Shown: positions 1-7,166, counted from the first letter of the stretch. The stretch: DNA of 11,045 nucleotides from Bacteroidales bacterium (GCA_003554665.1 PWGY01000149.1:1-11045); one strand, 5' to 3'. Notes: generated by a model not told the origin, from the letters alone. Numbers and translations are program-made.

Positions 1-629
1 AACCCCCCGTACATCATGTCTTCATTGTACCCGTTTACTTTTACAATGTCCGATCTCCATCCGCTGACATTATGTCTGTTCCAGGTTGACCTGGTTGTTG
101 TGATCTTGTTAAGCAAAGCCGCTGCCGCTGGATTACGCACCAGTTTAACAAGCTTGCTGTTTGGAGTCTGACCGGATTTCAAGAGCCATCTCAGGTCAAA
201 GAGTCTTTGGGTGTCTACATCTTCCCGGGTGATGGCCTCAGAAACCTTCCTGTTCAGTTTAAGGTTCCCTCCGCTCAGGAAACAGCCTTTTCGGAGATTT
301 TTAATATGGTTTTCCACAAAATCGTTTCGCGGAATACAGTCGCCATCGCTGAAAATCAAATATTCCGAACTGGTTTCCCGGATGGCCTTGTTCAGAATCC
401 GGCACTTTCTGAATCCTTGATCGGGATGCCAAATATGATACAGATTCAGGCCGCTGTTTTCCTGGTAATACCTGATCAACCCTGCAGTTTCCTCCCCTGA
501 TCCGTCATCAGCAATGATCAGATCAAATTTTTTGAAGCTTTGAACCATATAACCCCACAAAGCTTTTTCGAGCCACCGGGGGCTGTTATATGTACTTAAA
601 ATTACCGCAACTTCAGGCAAACCCTTCAT
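1..629 (-). CDS. Family 2 glycosyltransferase (GT-A fold), 3' end cut by window edge
   Basis: This reading frame starts at ATG 629 and runs through position 1 without a stop, giving about 209 visible residues. It looks like a nucleotide-sugar-dependent transferase acting on an envelope glycan at the inner face of the cytoplasmic membrane. The N-terminus has the GT2 pattern: a first beta strand ending in STYN (residues 12-15), ADDGSG at 40-45, and a DGD metal/sugar-nucleotide motif at 95-97 in the context FSDGDCIP. Near the cut end there is VNGYNEDMMYGG, which resembles the galactosyltransferase-type C-terminal motif (Glyco_transf_7C, GYdEdf..GGED), so the catalytic domain is nearly complete. 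Its ATG overlaps the TGA of the upstream transferase (ATGA), implying co-translation. Donor and acceptor sugar cannot be read from the sequence; LPS core or O-chain assembly is inferred from the neighbour. Confidence 0.85.
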   Translation of the reverse strand, partial: MKGLPEVAVILSTYNSPRWLEKALWGYMVQSFKKFDLIIADDGSGEETAGLIRYYQENSGLNLYHIWHPDQGFRKCRILNKAIRETSSEYLIFSDGDCIPRNDFVENHIKNLRKGCFLSGGNLKLNRKVSEAITREDVDTQRLFDLRWLLKSGQTPNSKLVKLVRNPAAAALLNKITTTRSTWNRHNVSGWRSDIVKVNGYNEDMMYGG

Positions 630-1399
630 GAATTACCCTCCTGATTGTTTTTCAGTATCAACTGTCGCAGCCTGGCATATTTCTGAAAACACAAAAATGC
701 TGCATGCCGGCTTACCACCAAACCCATATACCCATCCAAAAAGCCATGCTTCACCAGGTAATATTGGATAAACCGCCATACCGGTTTGTAAAATACCTTC
801 CAGGCAGAACAGGAAACACCTCTTTCAAAGGCCTCCCTGGCAGCAATACTGCTGAAACGGTTAATGGTTTCAACATGTTCATCAAGAGAATCACACATCC
901 AGTGAAGCAAGTCACCTTTAAGAAAACCCGTGGTGGCATCATGTTGCATCTCCACCCTGTCATGGGGGTTCACACCTCCCCACTTCCCCTTGCGTCTGTC
1001 AAATAACCTGAGTTTCCGGTCTGGGTAAAAATTGGTGTGATACATCCACTTTCCGCAAAACCTGTTCAGCCGGTTAAAGCGATACGAATCGTATTTCCAC
1101 TGGTTCTTTATTTTAAGGATAGAGGCAACCAGTTTATCTGACAAAGCTTCATCCGCATCAAGTGACAAAACATGATCATATGAAGCCAGACCCAGTGCAA
1201 AATTTTTTTGCTCAACATAACCCAGGAATGGCTGGGTAAAAAACTTCACGCCAAGATCTTTGCAAATCTCAGGTGTCCGGTCTGAGGAACAGGAGTCAAC
1301 CACAACTATTTCATCGGCAACCCGTTGAAGAGACCGTATAGAGCGTTCAATATTTTTTTCTTCATTGAGGGTGATAATGACCCCGGAAACAGAAGGCAT
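626..1399 (-). CDS. WaaE/KdtX-like LPS core glycosyltransferase, family 2
   Basis: A 257-residue GT2 enzyme, about the usual length for the WaaE/KdtX group (beta-1,4-glucosyltransferases of the LPS inner core). Residues 6-17 carry the opening strand and TLNEEKNI, typical of this group. IVVVDSCSSDRT lies at 31-42, and the metal-binding motif DADE at 81-84 follows a GYVEQKNFAL segment (60-69). The C-terminal third is rich in aromatic and basic residues (VWRFIQYYLVKHGFLDGYMG), suggesting an amphipathic membrane-associated tail. The stop overlaps the start of the next glycosyltransferase, so the pair is translationally coupled. It follows dapD by 38 bases, a gap that holds its own candidate promoter. 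I am sure of the family; the exact sugar transferred is inferred only by family resemblance, so no gene symbol is given. Confidence 0.88.
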   Translation of the reverse strand: MPSVSGVIITLNEEKNIERSIRSLQRVADEIVVVDSCSSDRTPEICKDLGVKFFTQPFLGYVEQKNFALGLASYDHVLSLDADEALSDKLVASILKIKNQWKYDSYRFNRLNRFCGKWMYHTNFYPDRKLRLFDRRKGKWGGVNPHDRVEMQHDATTGFLKGDLLHWMCDSLDEHVETINRFSSIAAREAFERGVSCSAWKVFYKPVWRFIQYYLVKHGFLDGYMGLVVSRHAAFLCFQKYARLRQLILKNNQEGNS

Positions 1400-1417
1400 G
1401 CCTGGCGGATTTTAAAA

Positions 1418-1425
1418 CAAATGTA
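1418..1425 (-). promoter_or_regulatory. Candidate Bacteroidota -7 element for the glycosyltransferase pair
   Basis: The minus strand reads TACATTTG, a full match to the Bacteroidota -7 consensus TAnnTTTG, 18 bases before the ATG at 1399. No clear TTTG -33 element sits at the usual distance upstream, where the sequence is the dapD 3' end. It also lies in a short palindrome (AAATG/CATTT). A promoter here would give a very short leader; read-through from dapD is the alternative. Confidence 0.35.
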
Positions 1426-1437
1426 AAACATTTTTCA

Positions 1438-2253
1438 TTAGACTGCCACCTGGTGTTCCCGCAATGCCTCATTCAGGCTGGTCTTTCGATCAGTGCTTGC
1501 TTTTCTTTTACCAATGATCAGGGCACATGGAACATGGAAAGTTCCTGCCGGAAATTGTTTGGGCATGCTCCCGGGAATCACCACCGCCCTTTCAGGCACA
1601 TAACCCTGGTACTCCACAGGTTCTGATCCGCTCACATCAATGATTCTGGTAGATCCGGTAAGCACCACATTGGCACCGAGCACAGCTTCCTTTTTCACAT
1701 GAACCCCTTCCACAATAATACAGCGCGAACCGATAAAACAGTTGTCTTCAATGATAACCGGGGCAGCCTGCACCGGCTCGAGCACACCACCTATTCCAAC
1801 ACCCCCACTCAGATGAACTCCTTTGCCTATTTGTGCGCATGATCCAACTGTAGCCCAGGTATCTACCATGCTGCCACTGTCTACATATGCACCAATATTC
1901 ACATACGAAGGCATCATAATCACATCCGAAGCAAGATAAGCCCCGTGGCGGGCAATAGCATGGGGAACAACGCGCACACCAAGATCCCGGTAGCCCTTTT
2001 TCAAAGGCATTTTATCATGAAATTCAAACGGACCCACCTCTATGGTTTCCATCTTGCTGATGGGGAAATACAGGACAACTGCTTTTTTTACCCAATCGTT
2101 AACAACCCATTGATCTGCCGCGGGAGCAGCCACCCGAAGTTCTCCCTTGTCGAGCAGGCCAATCACCTTTCTGACTGAATCGCGCACCCTTTCCTGCTCC
2201 AATAATTCCCGGTTTTCCCAGGCTTTCTCAATTACTTTTTTTAATTCATCCAT
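1438..2253 (-). CDS. dapD: 2,3,4,5-tetrahydropyridine-2,6-dicarboxylate N-succinyltransferase
   Basis: A cytoplasmic enzyme of the succinylase branch of diaminopimelate/lysine synthesis. It transfers succinyl from succinyl-CoA to tetrahydrodipicolinate to give N-succinyl-2-amino-6-ketopimelate. The 271 residues match the family length (about 270-275). An N-terminal helical domain (roughly 1-95) is followed by a left-handed beta-helix of hexapeptide repeats (roughly 105-215), seen as VNIGAYVDSGSMVDTWATVG, CAQIGKGVHLSGGVGIGG, CFIGSRCIIVEGVHV and VLGANVVLTGST, and then a C-terminal segment (VIPGSMPKQFPAGTFHVPCALIIGKR) typical of DapD. The start is ATG 2253. It is transcribed away from ruvX and has a good -7 element 82 bases upstream. 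Two glycosyltransferase genes follow on the same strand. Nothing is missing or broken. Confidence 0.97.
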   Translation of the reverse strand: MDELKKVIEKAWENRELLEQERVRDSVRKVIGLLDKGELRVAAPAADQWVVNDWVKKAVVLYFPISKMETIEVGPFEFHDKMPLKKGYRDLGVRVVPHAIARHGAYLASDVIMMPSYVNIGAYVDSGSMVDTWATVGSCAQIGKGVHLSGGVGIGGVLEPVQAAPVIIEDNCFIGSRCIIVEGVHVKKEAVLGANVVLTGSTRIIDVSGSEPVEYQGYVPERAVVIPGSMPKQFPAGTFHVPCALIIGKRKASTDRKTSLNEALREHQVAV

Positions 2254-2334
2254 AATATTTCAACTGTTTATGTTTCCAAAGCCGCTACCAGGGTGCTTTC
2301 TTAAACTGGCAAGCAACTCCCGGTAATCAATGAG

Positions 2335-2342
2335 CAAAGATA
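2335..2342 (-). promoter_or_regulatory. Candidate -7 promoter element for dapD
   Basis: The minus strand reads TATCTTTG, a full match to TAnnTTTG, and lies 81 bases before the dapD ATG. No TTTG is visible at the usual -33 spacing, so support is the -7 element and its place in a divergent intergenic region. The same octamer occurs on the plus strand 55 bases away (2397-2404). Confidence 0.45.
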
Positions 2343-2396
2343 GGACAATTTTACGCCCGTAATAATGACAGCCGGCCGATTCTCCCGGGCTTTCGT

Positions 2397-2404
2397 TATC
2401 TTTG
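2397..2404 (+). promoter_or_regulatory. Candidate -7 promoter element for the ruvX operon
   Basis: The plus strand reads TATCTTTG, matching TAnnTTTG, 15 bases before ATG 2420. A transcript starting about 7 bases downstream would have a leader of under 10 bases. The element overlaps a possible TTG start at 2402, which argues that translation really starts at 2420. No clear -33 TTTG is seen. Confidence 0.45.
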
Positions 2405-2419
2405 CAAAAAAATTGGCAG

Positions 2420-2848
2420 ATGGGAAGAATCATGGCCATTGATTACGGAAGAAAACGGGTTGGGATCGCCGTTACAGATGAACTCAGAATTGTGGCGGGA
2501 GGATTGACAACCGTGCATTCCAAAGACGTGATCGATTTCCTTAAAGATTACACAAGCAAAGAAAACGTGGATTGCATTGTGGTGGGCGAGCCTTTCGATA
2601 TGCAGCACAAAGCCTCGGATGCCTCCCGCTTCATTGATCCTTTTGTCAAACACCTTCGCAAACAATTGCCTGGAATAACTGTTGAAAGAATGGATGAGCG
2701 TTTCACATCAAAAATGGCTTTGCAAACAATGATCGACGCCGGACTGAAAAAAAAAGCCAGGCAGAACAAAGCCCTTGTTGACACCATCAGCGCCACCATT
2801 TTGTTGCAAAATTACCTGGAGAAAATATCCAATAAGCCTTCATCATGA
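2420..2848 (+). CDS. ruvX: YqgF/RuvX family nuclease (putative Holliday junction resolvase / pre-16S rRNA nuclease)
   Basis: An RNase H-fold nuclease of the YqgF family. Members have been proposed as Holliday junction resolvases and linked to maturation of the 16S rRNA 5' end in bacteria. With ATG 2420 the protein has 142 residues, the usual length. Family signatures are visible: the opening strand MAIDYGRKRVGIAV with its catalytic Asp (D8), the VVGEP strand (family norm VVGxP), VERMDERFTS with acidic and Thr/Ser residues, and the terminal ALVDTISATILLQNYL helix carrying the last active-site Asp. An upstream TTG at 2402 would add six residues but lies inside the promoter element. The TGA overlaps the def ATG (ATGA), making this the first gene of a four-gene operon. 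Confidence 0.93.
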   Translation: MGRIMAIDYGRKRVGIAVTDELRIVAGGLTTVHSKDVIDFLKDYTSKENVDCIVVGEPFDMQHKASDASRFIDPFVKHLRKQLPGITVERMDERFTSKMALQTMIDAGLKKKARQNKALVDTISATILLQNYLEKISNKPSS

Positions 2849-3411
2849 GTGTACTACCCATACGTGCATACGGTGATCCCGTATTAAAGAAAAAGGCCAC
2901 CTTTGTTACCCCGGACCACCCAGGCCTGCAGGAGTTGATTGACGATATGTGGGAGACCATGTATAAAGCCAGCGGCCTTGGACTTGCTGCTCCCCAGGTG
3001 GGTAAAAGTTTAAGGATTTTCATCATCGACGCATCTCCCTTCGGGGAAGAGGAACCCCAGCTGGCAAACTTCAAAAAAGTTTTCCTGAATGCGGAAATAC
3101 TCGAAGAAAAGGGCAAAACCTGGTCCTTCAACGAAGGTTGCCTGAGTTTTCCGGGATTACGTGAAGATATCAGCCGGCCACCACAGATCCGCATCAGGTA
3201 CCAGGATGAGGAATTCAACGAATATGAAGAGGAATATTCCGGTTTGGCAGCAAGGATCATTCAACATGAATACGACCACATTGAAGGCAACCTGATGGTA
3301 GACCGCATGATGCCCCTTAAGCGCACCCTTCTTCGGAGAAAACTCAGCAATATTTCAAAAGGACTGGTTGATGTGGATTATAAGATGAAATTCCCCCTTA
3401 AAAAGAAATGA
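2845..3411 (+). CDS. def: Peptide deformylase
   Basis: A metalloenzyme that removes the formyl group from the initiator methionine of new proteins as they leave the ribosome. All three defining motifs are present and intact: GLGLAAPQ at 44-51, EGCLS at 97-101 with the metal-ligand Cys99, and HEYDH at 141-145 with both His ligands and the catalytic Glu142. The 188 residues are a normal length. The family usually has HExDH with F, L or Y in the variable place, so Y143 is unremarkable. The start codon overlaps the stop of ruvX, and its own stop overlaps the M16 peptidase start (ATGA at 3408-3411), so all three are translationally coupled. Confidence 0.97.
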   Translation: MSVLPIRAYGDPVLKKKATFVTPDHPGLQELIDDMWETMYKASGLGLAAPQVGKSLRIFIIDASPFGEEEPQLANFKKVFLNAEILEEKGKTWSFNEGCLSFPGLREDISRPPQIRIRYQDEEFNEYEEEYSGLAARIIQHEYDHIEGNLMVDRMMPLKRTLLRRKLSNISKGLVDVDYKMKFPLKKK

Positions 3412-3629
3412 CCTACCAAAAACACAGGCTCTCCAACGGCATACGGATTATTCACAAACCTGCTGATTCTTATGTGGCTCACTGCGGACTAATGATCAAT
3501 TCCGGTTCACGCGACGAGCAACCTGAAGAACAGGGACTGGCTCACTTTATTGAGCATGTCATATTTAAAGGGACTGAAAAGAGAAAGGCCCACCATATCC
3601 TGAGCCACATGGAGAATGTGGGCGGTTAG
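3408..3629 (+). CDS. M16 peptidase, N-terminal fragment before the TAG
   Basis: If the TAG at 3627-3629 terminates translation, only 73 residues are made. They contain the HxxEH zinc motif (HFIEH, 46-50) but neither the third ligand nor the rest of the N-terminal domain, so the fragment cannot be an active peptidase. Its ATG overlaps the def TGA, which fixes the start. Best read as one half of the interrupted gene above rather than an independent protein. Confidence 0.6.
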   Translation: MTYQKHRLSNGIRIIHKPADSYVAHCGLMINSGSRDEQPEEQGLAHFIEHVIFKGTEKRKAHHILSHMENVGG

Positions 3630-3677
3630 ATAAACGCTTTTACTTCAAAAGAAGAAACCTGTATTTACGGTTCATTC

Positions 3678-4634
3678 ATGCACCCGTATTACCAAAGATG
3701 GTTTGACCTGGTGGCTGACATTGTTTTTCGGTCTGTGTTTCCTGAAAAAGAACTGAAAAAAGAAAAAGACATCGTAATCGACGAGATCAACTCTTATCGG
3801 GACAACCCTTCAGAACAGATCGTTGATGATTTTGATGAGATCATTTTTGATGGCCACCCCCTGGGAAACAATATTCTTGGCACACCCGCACATCTGAAAC
3901 AGTTTAACGGTGAAATGGTTCGCCGTTACATCAGGAGGAATTATGTAACCGAGGAGATGGTTATCTGCTCAGTGGGTCGTATTGATTTTTCCAGATTGGT
4001 TCAAATGGCCGAAAAGTTTTTTGGTGACATCCCTGCTTCTGCAAGGAAATCAGCACGTAAAATGATTTCGGGCTACCAACCCAGGCAAAAAGAGATTAAG
4101 CGGCACAATCACCAGGCGCACTGCATGATCGGCAATCAGGCTTATGGTATGTCGCACCCGAATCGCACTGTGATGCTGTTGCTGAATAACATTCTCGGAG
4201 GACCGGGAATGAACTGCCGGCTCAATATGTCGATAAGAGAAAAACATGGTTTTTGCTATCATATTGAAAGCATGTACCAGCCATATTCTGATGCCGGCAT
4301 TTTCGGAATTTATTTTGGCACCGACCCGGGGTATGTGAATAAGACAGTGAAACTCATCCATAAGGAACTTTTCAGGCTGCGTAATAATAAACTGGGCTCC
4401 CTTCAGTTAAAGCGTGCAAAAAACCAGATTATCGGACAGGTTGCCATTGCATATGAATCCAACCTGAACGAGATGCTTTCAGCAGGAAAAACCATGTTGC
4501 ACCTGAACAAAATTCTCAGTCTTGAGGAAATCGGAAAAAAAATTGAAATGATTACTGCCGCAGAACTCATGAACACAGCCAATGAGTTGCTTGACCCCGC
4601 CTCCATGAGTATGCTGGCATATAAACCAGCATAA
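3678..4634 (+). CDS. M16 peptidase, C-terminal fragment after the TAG
   Basis: The first ATG after the in-frame stop is at 3678 and opens 318 residues in the same frame as the upstream piece. It holds the third zinc ligand (IVIDEIN) and the whole inactive-type C-terminal M16 domain with IREKHGFCY, but lacks HxxEH. Naturally two-subunit M16 proteases split between whole domains, not inside the N-terminal domain as here, so this is most likely a remnant of a single gene or the result of a sequence error. Its TAA is 3 bases before the O-methyltransferase ATG. Confidence 0.6.
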   Translation: MHPYYQRWFDLVADIVFRSVFPEKELKKEKDIVIDEINSYRDNPSEQIVDDFDEIIFDGHPLGNNILGTPAHLKQFNGEMVRRYIRRNYVTEEMVICSVGRIDFSRLVQMAEKFFGDIPASARKSARKMISGYQPRQKEIKRHNHQAHCMIGNQAYGMSHPNRTVMLLLNNILGGPGMNCRLNMSIREKHGFCYHIESMYQPYSDAGIFGIYFGTDPGYVNKTVKLIHKELFRLRNNKLGSLQLKRAKNQIIGQVAIAYESNLNEMLSAGKTMLHLNKILSLEEIGKKIEMITAAELMNTANELLDPASMSMLAYKPA

Positions 4635-4637
4635 ATT

Positions 4638-5279
4638 ATGGAAATTTTACCGGATTATATTGAAGATTATGCATCGGTCTACAGTGAGCCTGAACCGAAA
4701 ATCCTGAAAAAGCTAAACCGTGACACCCAGGCCAAAGTGTTGCAACCCAGGATGATGTCTGGTCACTTACAGGGACGCCTGCTTGCCTTTATCAGCCGGA
4801 TGATCAAACCCTCGCAAATTCTTGAAATTGGTACCTATACAGGATATTCAGCCTTATGCCTGACTGAAGGCCTGACCAAGAAGGGGAAACTACACACCAT
4901 TGACCACAACCCTGAGCTGGAAGATTTTGCAGCAAAGTTTTTTAAAATGGCCGGCAAGGACAGGGAGATCATCCAGTACCTGGGTGAAGCCATGGATTTA
5001 ATCCCTCAACTGAATGAGTCTTTTGACCTTGTGTTTCTGGATGCTGATAAAAAAAATTACGTACGTTACTTTGACCTAATCCTTCCACGTGTGCGCAAAG
5101 GAGGAGTGATCCTGGCAGATAACGTTTTATGGAGCGGAAAGGTGTTTGAACCGGTTGACGAAAGGGACGAGGAAGCCATAGGAATTGTTCGTTTCAATGA
5201 TTACATCCGGGATCACGAAGGCGTCAGGCAACTGTTATTACCTGTCCGTGATGGCCTGATGATCATGGAAAAAATCTGA
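4638..5279 (+). CDS. Class I SAM-dependent O-methyltransferase (caffeoyl-CoA OMT-like, Methyltransf_3)
   Basis: A cation-dependent O-methyltransferase of about normal length (213 residues). SAM-binding motif I is EIGTYTGYSAL at 63-73, followed by the acidic end of strand 2 (HTIDH, 86-90). The divalent-metal residues of the family are visible as LDADKKNY (134-141; D135 and K138 in the usual places) and ADN (160-162). The family methylates hydroxyl groups of catechol-like or other small molecules, and the substrate in Bacteroidota is not known to me. The ATG is 3 bases after the M16 stop, so it is the last gene of the ruvX-def-M16 operon. A premature stop in M16 could reduce its expression by polarity. 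Family assignment is firm; the physiological role is open. Confidence 0.92.
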   Translation: MEILPDYIEDYASVYSEPEPKILKKLNRDTQAKVLQPRMMSGHLQGRLLAFISRMIKPSQILEIGTYTGYSALCLTEGLTKKGKLHTIDHNPELEDFAAKFFKMAGKDREIIQYLGEAMDLIPQLNESFDLVFLDADKKNYVRYFDLILPRVRKGGVILADNVLWSGKVFEPVDERDEEAIGIVRFNDYIRDHEGVRQLLLPVRDGLMIMEKI

Positions 5280-5374
5280 ACGCCCCGGATTCGACAAAAG
5301 CCGCTTAACCTGATTAATTGCAGAGGTAAGAAAGGGAGCGCCAGACCAGACAAAAGAACAACCCCCACTTGACA

Positions 5375-6439
5375 TTAGTTAGAAAATAACTCCTTCAAAC
5401 TGGTACTTAAAGAAATATGGTTGGGTGTACCTGCGAGGTGATAAACTGACCTTCCGTAATTGATACGGAAACGGGAAATTTGAACGCCAAACCCCCAGGA
5501 AAAGCCTACCGTAGACAATCTTGTATCCACCTTCATTTCCTGTCTGCGCCTGTAATTATAGCCAACCCTGAATACAAAATTATCCCCGGGAATGAATTCC
5601 ACTCCCGCCACTACGTGCCTCATGAGATTATCTGCAGTATTTCCGACCCGTTCGCTCCACCCAGGATCTTCCTCCTCATTTTGATCATCAAATAAACCAG
5701 GTAATAAAACCGGATCATCATAACTGAGCTTAAAATTGTGTAAATTGTTGGCAACGAGTGAAAACCGGAACGGGGCGTTGGCCAGCTCCTTTGACACCCC
5801 CAGCATCAGGTCAAGCGGAAGCGATTCCCGGTTCCCATCGTGGTAGTAAGTAAGCTGACGGCCGGCATTGCTTAACACAAGAGATGCAGCCAGTTGCTGA
5901 TCGGTATTGAAATAAGCCATTGAAACATCTACCGCAACCCCAAATGAAGAGTAGGTATGAAAAGAGGAATAGACGAGCTTCAGGTTGCTGCCAATGGAAA
6001 AGTTTTCATTCAGGGGACGTCCCCAGCCAACCTGAAAACCATATTCTCCGGCTGTAAACTGTCCGGTTACATGACCAGTATGATCTGCTTCAACAAATGT
6101 ACCATAGTTGATGTACTGCAGTGACCCGCTGAACCGGCCCAAACCCTCAATATAGCGTGTAAAGGCAACTGTTCCGTAATTGATGTCATCAAAATAGTCC
6201 ATAAAGTTCAGAGAAAGGTGGTTGTCCATTTCACCGCTCAGGAGCGCAGGAATTCGGAGTGCCATCCCCGGGTCATTGTCAAGCGCAGGAAACGCATACC
6301 CACCCATGGCGGTAATTCTTGCTGTAGGCGGAAGGTTTAGGAATTCATATACCCGGCCGCTTTGCTTCTGTGCCGAAACATCACCTGAAGTTATCAGCAG
6401 GAGCAGAGTTAACCAGATTAATATAGAAAATTGCTTCAA
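5375..6439 (-). CDS. porQ: Type IX secretion system protein PorQ
   Basis: An outer-membrane beta-barrel-like protein of the type IX secretion system. In Porphyromonas PorQ works with PorZ, PorU and PorV in the cell-surface complex that removes C-terminal sorting signals and attaches cargo to LPS. The opening of the mature protein (YEFLNLPPTARITAMGG), the NDPGMALRIPALLSG segment, repeated amphipathic strands, GEYGFQVGWGRPL and the final FRINYGRSVYHLAGTPNHISLS strand are typical of the family. I place the start at TTG 6439: it yields a 354-residue protein opening with MKQFSILIWLTLLLLITSG, a textbook signal peptide ending near VSA-Q. An earlier TTG at 6532 would give 385 residues, with about 31 charged residues before the signal peptide and overlap into coaE, which is unlikely. 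There is no ATG in the region. Confidence 0.88.
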   Translation of the reverse strand: MKQFSILIWLTLLLLITSGDVSAQKQSGRVYEFLNLPPTARITAMGGYAFPALDNDPGMALRIPALLSGEMDNHLSLNFMDYFDDINYGTVAFTRYIEGLGRFSGSLQYINYGTFVEADHTGHVTGQFTAGEYGFQVGWGRPLNENFSIGSNLKLVYSSFHTYSSFGVAVDVSMAYFNTDQQLAASLVLSNAGRQLTYYHDGNRESLPLDLMLGVSKELANAPFRFSLVANNLHNFKLSYDDPVLLPGLFDDQNEEEDPGWSERVGNTADNLMRHVVAGVEFIPGDNFVFRVGYNYRRRQEMKVDTRLSTVGFSWGFGVQISRFRINYGRSVYHLAGTPNHISLSTSLKELFSN

Positions 6440-6512
6440 AATGCGGTTTTGTAATGCGTTTTTTTCAAAACGACAAACTCTCTGAATATATTTTTCAACT
6501 GGGGAAATATCC

Positions 6513-7118
6513 CTATCCTGCCTTCCCTGCAAACTTTAACAGCTGCTTGTGGATAAAAGCAACCTGGTCAATCAGCAGGGAGGTTTCATCATTCCGGATC
6601 ACATAATCTGACAAAGGAATTTTAACTTTCTCTTTCCACTGGTGCCGGGCGCGTTGACGAAAAGATTCTTCTTTTACACTGTCGCGCCTGCATACCCGAT
6701 TAACTCTCATGCTTTCAGGAGCAGTGACCAGTACAATCTTATCGAAGTCGGCGGCAATCCCACTTTCAAACAAAATGGCCACCTCTTCGATCACATATGG
6801 ATGGCTTTCCTGTTTATCCACCCACTGTCTGAAATCGGCCCTGACCATCGGATGAATGATATGATTCAACTTGTCGAGTTTTTCTTTATCTGCGAACACA
6901 ACAGCAGCAAGTTTTTTACGATCAATCTCCCCTTCATTCCCCAGTATTTCCAGCCCAAAAAGGGAAACAACCTCATTCTTTACCTCAGTGAGTCCCAGGA
7001 ATTGCTTTCCCCTTTCATCGGCATGGTACACCGGGACGCCATGCATGGAGAACAAACGGCTTACCGTAGTTTTTCCACTTCCTATATTCCCGGTGAGTCC
7101 TGTTATTATCATGAGCAT
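6513..7118 (-). CDS. coaE: Dephospho-CoA kinase
   Basis: The last step of coenzyme A synthesis: ATP-dependent phosphorylation of the ribose 3'-OH of dephospho-CoA, in the cytoplasm. The 201-residue protein opens with the P-loop GLTGNIGSGKTT (7-18). Next come the acidic substrate-side residue D34 in VYHADERGKQF, a helical CoA-binding segment (LNHIIHPMVRADFRQWV), the EEVAILFESG core and VTAPESMRVNRVCRRD, all typical of CoaE. ATG 7118 is used; a second ATG at 7112 would shorten it by two residues. It is the only intact gene in the window ending in TAG; an in-frame TGA follows five codons later. It follows the YbbR-domain gene by 48 bases and precedes porQ. Confidence 0.95.
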   Translation of the reverse strand: MLMIITGLTGNIGSGKTTVSRLFSMHGVPVYHADERGKQFLGLTEVKNEVVSLFGLEILGNEGEIDRKKLAAVVFADKEKLDKLNHIIHPMVRADFRQWVDKQESHPYVIEEVAILFESGIAADFDKIVLVTAPESMRVNRVCRRDSVKEESFRQRARHQWKEKVKIPLSDYVIRNDETSLLIDQVAFIHKQLLKFAGKAG

Positions 7119-7166
7119 GCATACATTTTATACGGGAGTTATAGTCATTCATCCCTGCAAAGAGAC

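Larger units (their letters stand above)
3408..4634 (+). pseudogene. M16 family zinc peptidase (insulinase/PqqL-like), interrupted by in-frame TAG at codon 74
   Basis: Read straight through, this is a 408-codon M16B peptidase, a normal length. The inverted zinc site is complete: HFIEH at 46-50 and the third ligand E126 in IVIDEINSY, exactly 75 residues after H50, with the conserved acidic E119 before it. The C-terminal half keeps the family pattern LGGPGMNCRL...IREKHGFCY, including the R and Y that line the substrate site. The only defect is TAG at 3627-3629, within VGG-stop-INAFTSKEETC, where relatives have Glu (VGGEINA). One GAG to TAG change explains it; no frameshift is present. The rest shows no decay, so this is a very recent nonsense mutation, a base-call error or a recoded codon. 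It sits between def and an O-methyltransferase in a tight operon. Confidence 0.8.

Noticed and set aside
2787..3260. Minus-strand open frame of 157 codons opposite def
   Set aside because: It is a shadow of the peptide deformylase gene, whose three motifs are intact; the antisense protein is Ser-rich without a motif.
3408..4634. Natural two-subunit M16 protease
   Set aside because: Real two-subunit forms are split between whole M16 domains, each about 400 residues. Here the break is inside the N-terminal domain and caused by a single stop in a continuous frame.
5280..5374. Bidirectional terminator between the O-methyltransferase and porQ
   Set aside because: Only a weak bulged pairing (CTTAACC with GGTAAG) was found, with no U-run on either strand. 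The 95 bases hold nothing else that I can identify.
6513..6515. Genome-wide reassignment of TAG as sense
   Set aside because: coaE appears to use TAG as its normal stop at the expected family length. Twelve other genes end in TAA or TGA, so one window cannot support reassignment, although it cannot exclude suppression.
7119..7166. Separate promoter for coaE
   Set aside because: The 48-base gap has no TAnnTTTG match; the nearest resemblance lacks the TA.
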